Below, piece by piece: positions 24,484 through 35,247 of a stretch of DNA of 64,000 bases (position 1 is the first letter of the stretch; the number at the start of each line of letters is the position of its first letter). A program made the translations under genes and the position numbers. This DNA is from Gaeumannomyces sp. JS-464 (lineage: Eukaryota > Ascomycota > Sordariomycetes > Magnaporthales > Magnaporthaceae), in the NCBI GenBank assembly GCA_002197995.1, contig NGZR01000004.1, forward strand, positions 4,030,001-4,094,000, written 5' to 3'. The notes under the pieces are model-generated. The model had not been told where the DNA came from. It did no database searches and saw nothing but the letters and a program-made list of their open reading frames with translations.

Positions 24484-25958
24484 ATGTCCCAACCAAACGG
24501 CGCCCCGACGCTGGAGCCCTGGAGCCCGGCGTCGTGGCGGAGCAAGCCGGCCAAGCAGTGCCCCGAGTACCCAGACAAGCCCTCGCTGGAGCGGGCGACG
24601 CGCGAGCTGGAGCGGCTGCCGCCCATCGTGCACCCGCGCGAGATCGAGCGGCTCAAGTCGCTGCTGGCCGAGGTGGCGCGCGGCGACGCCTTCCTGCTGC
24701 AGGGCGGCGACTGCGCCGAGCTCTTCGACTACTGCGAGCAGGGCGCCATCGAGTCCAAGGTCAAGCTGCTGCTGCAGATGTCGCTCGTGCTGATCTGGGG
24801 CGCCGACAAGAAGGTCGTGCGCATCGGCCGCATGGCCGGCCAGTACGCCAAGCCGCGCTCCAGCCCGACCGAGACGGTCACGGACCCGGCCACGGGCGCG
24901 GTAGTCGAGGTGCCCAGCTTCCGCGGCGACATCCTCAACGGCTTCGGCCTCGGCGAGCGCGCCCTGGACCCGGCCCGCCTCGTGCGTGCCTACCACCACT
25001 CGGCAGCCACGCTCAACTACGTGCGCGCCGCCCTGGCCTCGGGCCTGGCCGACCTGCACCGCCCGCTCGACTGGGGGCTGGGCCACGTGCGCGACGACGC
25101 CCTGCGCGCAAAGTACCAGGAGGCCGTCCGGTTCCTGACCGAGATGCTGCGCTTCATGCACACCATAGGCGCCGACAAGAGCGACAAGCTCGGCACCGTC
25201 GAGCTCTTCACCAGCCACGAGGGCTTGCTGCTCGAGTACGAGCAGGCCCTGACCCGCCTGCTCGAGAACCCGGCCGCCCCGCCCACCGCCGCCGCCGCCG
25301 CCGCCGCGGGGAGCGCCAGCACGGGGCGGAAAGAGTATTACGACACCTCGGCGCACTTCCTCTGGATCGGCGACCGCACCCGCCAGCTAGACCACGCGCA
25401 CGTCGAGTTCTTCCGCGGCGTCGCCAACCCGATCGGCGTCAAGGTCGGCCCCACCACGCCCGCCGCGGACCTGCTCGGCCTGCTGCGCGCCCTCAACCCC
25501 GACCTCGAGCCGGGCAAGCTGACCCTCATCACCCGCTACGGCGCCTCGCGCGTCGCCGAGCTGCTGCCGGCGCACATCCGCGCCGTCGAGGACAGCGAGT
25601 ACAGGGGCCTGGTCGTGTGGCAGTGCGACCCCATGCACGGCAACACGCGCGCCGTCGGCGAGTTCAAGACGCGCGAGTTCAAGGACATCTTCGACGAGCT
25701 GTCGACCTGCCTGCGCGTCCACGCCGAGCAGGGGTCGCGCCTCGGCGGCGTCCACCTCGAGCTCACGGGCGACGCCGTCACAGAGTGCCTGGGCGGCGCC
25801 GCCGAGCTCGCCGCCTCGGACCTGCCCACAAACTACACCAGCTTCTGCGACCCGCGCCTCAACGAGAAGCAGGCCCTCGAGCTCGCCTTCCTCGTCGCCG
25901 ACCACTACCGCCAGCGCCAGGGGAGGATCCCGCGCCGCCGCCGTCGGCTGCCGCATGA
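24484..25958 (+). CDS. Class II (plant-type) DAHP synthase, first enzyme of the shikimate pathway
   Basis: Condenses phosphoenolpyruvate and erythrose 4-phosphate into 3-deoxy-D-arabino-heptulosonate 7-phosphate for aromatic amino acids. Class II motifs are clear: WSPASWRSKPAKQ, LLQGGDCAE (residues 71-79), SFRGDILNG, HVEFFRGVANPIGVKVGP, KLTLITRYGA, WQCDPMHGNT, LELTGDAVTECLGG and NYTSFCDPRLN. The gene is intronless. Homology ends at LVADHYRQRQG near 25,920. As written, the frame has no stop there and runs on to 26,274 through A/T-rich DNA encoding a Lys run, which is not believable protein. One extra G in the GGGG run at about 25,920 would give a short tail and a TGA at 25,956-25,958, and I adopt that end. 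The Neurospora class II enzyme is, as I recall, aro-8; I do not assign the symbol. Confidence 0.92.
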
Positions 25959-26672
25959 TCATGCTGTGGCTTTGCTTGGCTATTTTCACTTGTTTCTATT
26001 TATTCCTAGGAGTTTTTTTTATTTTATTTTTTTATTTAAAAAAAGGCCAAAACTGATTTCCGCCAAAAAAAAAAAAAAAAAAAAACCCCACGGCCACGGC
26101 AACCCAAAAGTGTCAAGGCGACTTGTTGATGGCGGCGTCCCGCTGTTCCATATAGTTTTATTCTCACACGCCTGTCTTTCGGAACCGCAAAAGGCAGGTT
26201 CTTGTCTAGGTATCGGATCAAAAAGAAGAGATGCATTTCTTCGAATACTCGCCGGAGAGGACGTCCTGTGCTAGGATTTCATGCCAACATGCAACTACAA
26301 GATATTAGCCTGTATCAACACCTCCAGCCCAAATCCCAAGACTTCTTTTCGCCCTCTTCCCGCTGGGATGTTTCCTGGAGGTTCAAAGGCTAGATTTGCT
26401 TGCGTTATATGCCTCTCTGCATCAAAAGCAGGTTGCCTGACTTCGAGGTCGTTTTTAGATCCCAGGCTAGGCGAGTTTAGCAGTCACCCTAGATCATCAA
26501 ACAGGACCAGGACGGTCCCCCCCAAGTCCCATCTAATCCCATCCAAGTAGGCCTCGTGTTCCTGAAAACCCACCTTCCTCCCCTCCCGCCATCACAGCCT
26601 CGGAGCAGCACCCCCACACCCAGACCCCTCACTCCCGCAGATACCCAGCAGCCCGCCACCGCCGCCATCCCG
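25959..26672. other. Intergenic region with A/T tracts between convergent genes
   Basis: Contains T-rich DNA at 25980-26040 and a 21-base poly-A run at 26065-26085, followed by unique sequence. This fits 3' untranslated regions of two convergent genes. No gene is seen. Confidence 0.5.
26065..26085. repeat. Poly-A run (21 bases)
   Basis: Uninterrupted run of A just downstream of the DAHP synthase gene. It is read as a poly-Lys run in the spurious extension of that frame. Confidence 0.9.
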
Positions 26673-29214
<2,542 letters not shown>

Positions 29215-29738
29215 TCACTCATAGCTGGGGAACCCCTCGAAGTCGCAGTCGACAATAATCCTCGCGAACTTGACGGCGTCTCTTTTCGCTTCTTCGTCTG
29301 GGTAGTCCACCCGCACCCCATCGAAGTCCTGGTCCCAGGTCAGGGCGTATATTTTGCCACCAACGCCACTACCGTTTCGCTTCAGGTGGATTACCCAAAA
29401 CACACTGTTAAAGATCCGGATAATATTAACATGGATATCCCCATTCGGGGGTCCGGGTCGTTGGGCCACACAATCCACCGATCGTCGCTATCGCCCGGTT
29501 CGAAACCGGCTTTGAGCCGCTCGAAGTCGGCGTCGCTAAGGTTGACCTCCCAAGGAATCGTCCTGGGCGCCATCATAAGCGGAGGTGGGCCACGCATACC
29601 TGGTCGGGTTTTGCCTTTGTATGTTAGAAAAATCTGCAAATGTTGGATTCGACAAAAAACAGGCGACAAATTTACCTCGAAAGGGCTACCAGTCTCCATG
29701 GTTATTTGGACTCGGGTTTGGCCTCGTATCGTCTGCAT
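29215..29738 (-). CDS. Small conserved fungal protein of unknown function, one frame break
   Basis: About 160 residues. The N-terminal part reads RGQTRVQITMETGSPFE. A possible 42-base in-frame intron (29676-29635) is followed by IFLTYKGKTRPGMRGPPPLM, IPWEVNLSDADFERLKAGF and EPGDSDDRWIVWPNDPDP, then in another frame NGDIHVNIIRIFNSVFWVIH, GGKIYALTWDQDFDG and an acidic/Lys-rich helix. The two halves join if the GGGGG run at 29445-29449 gains one base. The pattern (TYRG..RPG..GPPPL, PW..DF..L..G....D..DRW, GG.I..ITW) recalls uncharacterised small proteins common in ascomycetes. An alternative upstream ATG at 29804 opens KDAVQDAVKDVGDADD but is in another frame. A copia element sits about 137 bases upstream of the start. 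Confidence 0.6.
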
Positions 29739-29869
29739 CGCCCACGTCTTTTACGGCGTCCTGCACGGCGTCCTTCATGGCGTCCTGCCTGTATGACAGC
29801 TCCATTGGTGCGATAATGATGATGGAAATAGTCAAATAGGTATTTTAGTGTAAGTTAAGCGGGTTTTAA

Positions 29870-29874
29870 TGTTT
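29870..29874. repeat. Target-site duplication, left copy (TGTTT)
   Basis: Identical to the five bases directly after the right LTR. This is the 5-base duplication expected from integrase-mediated insertion. Confidence 0.85.
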
Positions 29875-30044
29875 TGTTAGAGGTGGCCTGGAGTCACGTG
29901 GGTGGCAACTGGTGCCCCACAGCTCTAGGCCTATGCACTGGCCCTGGTATTTTGGCCTGCGCGCGCCCTAGCCCGCGATCCAGTAGAGTAGCCAAGGAAC
30001 AATCACCAATCACTTCGGGTGCCTGTTATCGCGCACCTCCATTA
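29875..30044 (+). repeat. Left (5') LTR of the copia element
   Basis: 170 bases starting TGTTA and ending CCATTA. The canonical terminal CA is TA here, a CpA to TpA change at the very end. It contains GGGTGGCAACTGGTGCCCCA and matches the right LTR throughout except for 19 transitions and a 2-base GC insertion. Confidence 0.9.
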
Positions 30045-30062
30045 GGTTATAAGCTTTCGCGC
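30045..30062 (+). promoter_or_regulatory. Primer binding site, probably for a half initiator tRNA-Met
   Basis: Directly after the left LTR the sequence reads GGTTATAAGCTTTCGCGC. Complementarity to the anticodon stem-loop of initiator tRNA-Met (…GCTCATAACC) is visible if a few C to T/G to A changes are allowed. Drosophila copia primes from the 5' half of that tRNA, ending in the anticodon region. The tRNA itself is not in this window, so this is inference. Confidence 0.55.
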
Positions 30063-31200
30063 CACCGTTAACGATATCTTTACCTAATTAGGAGAGATTA
30101 ACGGTGCACGAGTTGTTTCCCGTTGCTTAAGTTCTCCCGCCGTGGATTACGGGCGAGGCGCAGCAGTTAAAAAACCGTTAAACGATAATTAACAAGGCCG
30201 CGTTCGGCGCCGATTAGTAACCATAACAAAGCAATAACGATAACCCTTTTAGCGCTTAAAGGCACCATTTCCCTTGCAATCCAACGCTTTTGTACGCGTT
30301 AAAAATGCTAACAAAGTCGCTAAAATGGCGGAATACCGCGAAGTCGCAGTAAAAGTCCCGAACCTGCTAAGGCCTTTTAACTTGGAAACATAAAAGCGCA
30401 CCATCCGGGTGCATTTAACCGCTTCCCGCAACATTTCCTTTATATTTGCTAACTTTCCGGCTAAGCCGGTTAAAGCGGAGGATTACGAAGTTATATAGTT
30501 ATAGGCTTTTAAAAGGATATTAATATGGTATTGCATCCGTAATAATATCGAAAAGGTAATTACGGACCTAAAAAAGGCCGGCTGGAACCGCTTTAAAAAC
30601 AACGAGAATTAGGACCTAAAAGCTTTTTGGGATAAGGTAGTTTAGCACCATTAAATTACCGCTAACGGCCGTTTCGACGCCTTAATTAACGAATATTATA
30701 CAATTTCGGTGGAAAAGTTTAACGGTAACGTTAAAAATATACGAACCGTTGGTTATAAGTAAAGCAGGCCTTAAATTAAGCTAATATTAACATTTCGATC
30801 GAATGCTTATAAAAAGCCTTATTAACGGGCTTAGCGCCATTTACCCTTTTGCAGTGGCTATAGCTTTAAGGAGTTATAAAAGCGAGCGCCGCATTCGCTA
30901 ACTTCATTTCGAAAGTGCTCGAAAACACGGCGGTTATAAAGGCCTCGGAGTCGAGGGCTATAGTTAACACTAATAAAAAGCCGGAGGGATTTTAAAAACC
31001 GAGGCTTTGCAATAAAAAAGGTTGCACTATCGTTTCGCGTGCTCCCCACCACGATAAGTGCGGTAAATTACAAAGGCGGTAATAACAACTGCTAGCTTTT
31101 GCACCCTAAGTTTAAGGAGGTTTAAAAGGCCAAATATCGGAGCGGCGCTTCCAGCGAGGTAATAAGGCAACTAACGAGGCTATAGCTAACCCGAAGGCTG
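30063..31200 (+). pseudogene. Gag-like region of the copia element, degraded
   Basis: AT-rich and interrupted by many stops. Near 31070-31140 a CCHC-like context followed by LLHPKFKEV is visible, resembling the zinc-knuckle end of fungal copia Gag. No long frame survives. Confidence 0.55.
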
Positions 31201-31289
31201 CCGACCATATTAGTGGTATGCCGGTTAATCGGGGCAGTGCCAGCTAATACAACATAGCTAATACCGCTTTAAACAATGTTAAAATGCCC

Positions 31290-31420
31290 GTAACGCCGTA
31301 ATAATCGACTCCGGCTCGTTTAAGCACCATTTTAACGATCGCAAATAGTTTACCTCGCTAAGGAAGCGCGATCCCTTACAACGCTACCACGGTTAACGGC
31401 GGCGCCTAAGTTTCCGTTAA
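31290..31420 (+). pseudogene. Aspartic protease remnant of the copia element
   Basis: The codons at 31304 onward read IDSGSFKHHFNDR, the D-S-G active site context of copia proteases (active Asp at 31307-31309). Stops follow at once. Confidence 0.6.
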
Positions 31421-31638
31421 AAAGGGCACCGTCGAAATGCATTGGCGTAAAAGGCGGGCGTTATTACAGTTACCTTACAAGCAATTTTTACGCCTAAATC
31501 CCCTTTTAACCTTTTTAACTTTAGCAAAATGCGTAAGCAGGCTTAAAGGACGATTAAACCGATTACTTCGTAACGCCCGACGATAAATGGTTAGGCAGTT
31601 ACTAAATTAATAATAACGTACTAATTGCTAACGTTAAC

Positions 31639-32470
31639 GTGCCCGCAAACGCGCCCCCGGGCTTTGTAGCTTTAAAGTACGCACTTAACGGAAAAAACCG
31701 ACCGACGGAGGCTAACGCACCGACCACGACAAGGCGCCCGGTGCTTTACGTAATAATGCATCGGCGTTTAATGCATACTAATAAAAAGGCGGTAATAACG
31801 GTTTACCGCGCTGTAAGCATTAAAGTTAGCTATTTCGAAGTATTAAAGCATACTTATAACGGTTGTTTGGAAAGCAAAGCGATTTAAATCATCGGTAATC
31901 GTTACTTCCACCGCATTACCCGCTTTTTAAACCGTATTTATATAAATATATTAACCATTTCGCTTACTTTATACGGCGGATATAATTACGCCGTTTATAT
32001 TACTAATAAGGCAATTACTTTTAATTGGGTGATTTTTGCAATTAGCAAAACTAACACGGAGATTTTTACGAAAGTTTATAACTGGATTAATTATATTAAA
32101 TTCCAATTAGGCATTAAAATATAAGCAATTTATACGGACGGTAGCACGAAATTTAACCCGGAAAAGCTAAAAGCTTATTGCATTACTTAAAGCAAAGCTT
32201 GCGAAATTAGCCCGGCGCGATGCCCGGAAATAAATAGCATCGTTAAGCGTGCTAACCGTATTATACTTAACGCGGCTCGCACCGGGATTAACGCTAACAA
32301 TTTGTATAAAAAGTACTGGGTATATGCCTTACAAGTAGCGAAAAAAGTGCTAAATTACATTTTAAATACAGCTTTTAGCGGTAAGGAAAGCCCGCACGAG
32401 GCGTGGGCAAAAGCAATCGGTTTTAACGAGGAGTATTACCAACTACCAATCCGTACCCTTCGCACTTAAA
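31639..32470 (+). pseudogene. Integrase remnant of the copia element
   Basis: The segment at 31750-31887 keeps HRRLMHTNKKAVITVYRAVS and NGCLESKAI, the GAG-pre-integrase zinc domain (HHCC) with Gly to Met and Cys to Tyr changes. Further on, YTDGSTEFNPEKLKAYC carries the second catalytic Asp, and ARCPEINSIVKRANR the catalytic Glu of the DDE core. In-frame TAA codons interrupt it. Confidence 0.85.
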
Positions 32471-33179
32471 GCGCGGTCGTTTAAGTGCTAATTAAAACGG
32501 CAAACAAGCTAAAACTAATAAAATAGCTTTTAAAGTAACGAGGGGCCGGCTTATGGGCTAGGAAAGCTTTTATAACGAGATTTTGCTAGTTAAACCGGAT
32601 GGTACTAACAAGGTTTTCCGTTACCGTAACGCACGAATTAACGAGGGCGTTAATAAGCGCCGAAGTCGCTTTATAACTTTATTAAAAAAGCGATTACCAT
32701 TAATGCGGTTAACGAAACCGTTATTAAAAACCTTTACTTTATAATAGGCATTTAGGTTTATAATACTGGCTTAATTACTAATTTTACCGATAGCAACGAT
32801 AATAACACCGGTGTAACTAGCGATATTGCCGGCCCCGGAGGTAATAACGATTTATCGCTTACGGAAAAAACCGGGGAAACCGAAGCGGAAAACGAGGAGC
32901 TTGCCGTTATAAAGCTTAAAAAGCTTAAAAAGCCCGCCGGCCCGGGCATATTAACATTTAAAGGAATTCCCGAGCTCGGTAACGAAGCGGTTACGGTACC
33001 CGTAACGTTTAAAAAAAGGATTTGCAAAAAGCGGCCGCCGCCCCGCCGAGTAACCGGCGATTAAGAGAGCGCTTAACGGCTTTTAAGCACTATATAAGTT
33101 TTAACATTAAAAACCTGTAAAAAAAGGGAGCCCGCGGAGGCATTTACAACGGCTCGCTTCGAGTTTAAAAATATTAAAA

Positions 33180-34240
33180 AGGTGGCGGAAAAGGATCCGG
33201 GTAACCTTAAAAGCGCCGGAAACGACGAAAGCTTTTACAGCCTTAATACGGATATTAAAGCTACCGAAAAAACTGCCCGAAAAACGGGTTTTGCATTCGT
33301 TAACATCACGTACCCGGATAACGATATCGTTTTGCCCCAAAAAATCGGCGGTTTTAAAATCCCTAACCTCGCGCTTTTTAACGTCGTTACGGTGCCGGGA
33401 ACACCGTATATTCCGGCTTATTACTACGACGCGGTAAAGCACGAAACCAAATACGAGCGATATTATAAGCCAGCAATATAAAAGCAAATTAATACGTTGC
33501 TCGAAAAGGGCACGTGAGTGCTGGAAAAATTGCCCCGAGCGCTAAAACACTGCCGGGCAAATGGGTATACGTGCTTAAACTAACGCTTAACGGCGCTTTT
33601 AAAAAAATTAAAACGCGTTAAGTCGTTTGCGGCAATTACGACGATATTTCGAGCGAGGATAAGGCTATAACGTACGCGGTAATCGCTTATACAGTATTTA
33701 CGAGGGTATTTTTTATGCTTATGGCCGTTAACGACTTTAAAATGCCGCCAATTCGACTTCGTAACTGCCTATTTTAACGCCATCGTATTTAGTAACGTTA
33801 TAATATACGTATATAACCTTAAAGCATTTCGGTTAGCAAAAAGGCTATTATTGCCGTTTAAAAAAAGCACTTTACGGCTTTCGCAAATCGCTTTTATAGT
33901 GGTATTAAACGATTATTCCGGAGCTCGAAGCATTTAGCTTTAGGCCGATTTATTAAAACGTTTGCTTTTACCGCAAAAAGGAAACGGGCGCTACTGTTAC
34001 TTTACGTAAACGATTTCCAAATTACCGCTTATACGGTTACGGAAATTAAAGCCATCGCTAACGAAATGGGTAGCCGGTTCGAAATAACCGCCTTAAGTAA
34101 CGTAAAAACGTTTTTCGGCATGCAGGTTGTAAAAAATCGCTAGCGGAGGATTATAAGCCTTTATTAACGCGATTATATTAATAAAATTATTACCAAATAC
34201 GGACGGGACCTTAAAGCAGTAAAACGCTTTGGCCTTTTAA
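33180..34240 (+). pseudogene. Reverse transcriptase remnant of the copia element
   Basis: At 33749 onward QFDFVTAYFNA is the RT motif A with its catalytic Asp. At 34003-34014 the YVDD box reads YVND, so one catalytic Asp has become Asn. VKTFFGMQVVKNR follows. These motifs lie in several frames with stops between them. Confidence 0.85.
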
Positions 34241-34599
34241 TTTTGTAATGCTAATCATTTGGAACCCTTTCCCGCATAAGGAGGTTTTGCGCTACCAATC
34301 GGAAATAGCGAGTATTAGCTACCTCGCTAGCATTACTCGCTTTAATATTACGTATACCGTAAAAAGTTGCAAAAGGTTAACGCCAATCCCGGTAACGAGC
34401 ATTTGGCCTATTAAAACACTTTTAACGTATACATTATTAGCATTAAAAAGCTCGCGTTTACTTTTAATAGGCCTATTTATAACGCCGAAGCGATGGGTTT
34501 AAAAGCTTACGAAATGCCTCGTTCGCTAACTGCTTTCGTACGAGGGCATTTACAAGCGGCGTAATCGTTATGTTAGCGGGTGGTCCTATTTACTGGCAA

Positions 34600-34960
34600 T
34601 TAAAAAAGCAGACTTTTGTAACGACGTCGACGACGGAAGCGGAATTCGTTAACTTTTGCTAACGGGCCGGGCTTTGCTTTGGATTAAAAGCATTTTAAAG
34701 GAAATTGAATACCTTTAGCGAAAAACTCTCGTGGTAATGCATACGGATAGCGTTAACGCTTAAGCGACGGTGTTTAAACCCGTTGGAATCAACCCGCACC
34801 CGCATAATCGACCTCCGTTACAAATGGGTAATCGATGCTATAAAGCGTTAACTTTTCACCTTTAAACTAGTTAGCACGGCCAATATAAAAGCGGACGGTT
34901 TTACGAAAGGCTTAACGGCGGAAGGATAAGCGAGGTTTGTTATTTAGCTGGGAATGCAGC
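34600..34960 (+). pseudogene. RNase H remnant of the copia element
   Basis: TTSTTEAEFVN at 34621-34653 matches the copia RNase H signature (S-T-x-E-A-E-Y/F). Downstream VVMHTDSVNA gives a second acidic site. Stops lie between them. Confidence 0.8.
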
Positions 34961-35067
34961 AAATGCCGCAGTAAACGGCTTATAGGAGAACTAGGGAAAC
35001 ACCACGAACTTGGAGGGTTACTACGTAAATGCGTGCTCTAATGCTTTAAAGCCGTTGCATGGCTTAC

Positions 35068-35074
35068 GGGGGGG
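35068..35074 (+). promoter_or_regulatory. Polypurine tract
   Basis: Seven G bases immediately before the right LTR, in the place of the plus-strand primer. Confidence 0.6.
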
Positions 35075-35242
35075 TGTTAAAGGTGGCCTGGAATTACGTG
35101 GGTGGCAACTGGTGCCCCACAGCTTTAAGCTTATGCATTGGCCCTGGTATTTTGGCTTGCGCGCCCTAGCCCGCGATTTAGTAAAGTAGTTAAAGAACAA
35201 TTACTAATCACTTCGGGTGCTTATTATCGCGCACTTCCATTA
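35075..35242 (+). repeat. Right (3') LTR of the copia element
   Basis: 168 bases, TGTTA...CCATTA. At every one of the 19 substituted positions relative to the left LTR, this copy has T or A where the left copy has C or G. Confidence 0.9.
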
Positions 35243-35247
35243 TGTTT
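35243..35247. repeat. Target-site duplication, right copy (TGTTT)
   Basis: Matches 29870-29874 exactly. Confidence 0.85.

Larger units (their letters stand above)
29875..35242 (+). mobile_element. Ty1/copia LTR retrotransposon, full-length but mutated
   Basis: 5,368 bases bounded by a 5-base duplication, TGTTT, at 29870-29874 and 35243-35247. Two LTRs (170 and 168 bases) flank an internal region with a primer site just after the left LTR and a G-run just before the right LTR. Protein remnants occur in the order gag, protease, integrase, reverse transcriptase, RNase H; integrase before reverse transcriptase defines Ty1/copia. The reading frames are broken by many stops, mostly TAA and TAG, in AT-rich DNA. 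That is what RIP (C to T, mainly at CpA) does to repeats in sexual filamentous ascomycetes. The element cannot encode working proteins. The empty-site sequence on both sides is itself AT-rich, so it probably inserted in an already repeat-rich spot. Confidence 0.93.

Noticed and set aside
24361..25958. Long frames on both strands over DAHP synthase (24361-25356 minus, 24534-25958 plus)
   Set aside because: Composition is typical of GC-rich antisense or shifted frames, and the DAHP synthase frame carries all the conserved motifs. Only the last 35 bases of the shifted frame matter, as the probable true stop.
29739..29804. Upstream ATG at 29804 as the start of the small conserved gene
   Set aside because: Its frame (KDAVQDAVKDVGDADD) ends at a TAG before reaching the conserved region, and joining needs a two-base change; the in-frame ATG at 29738 suffices.
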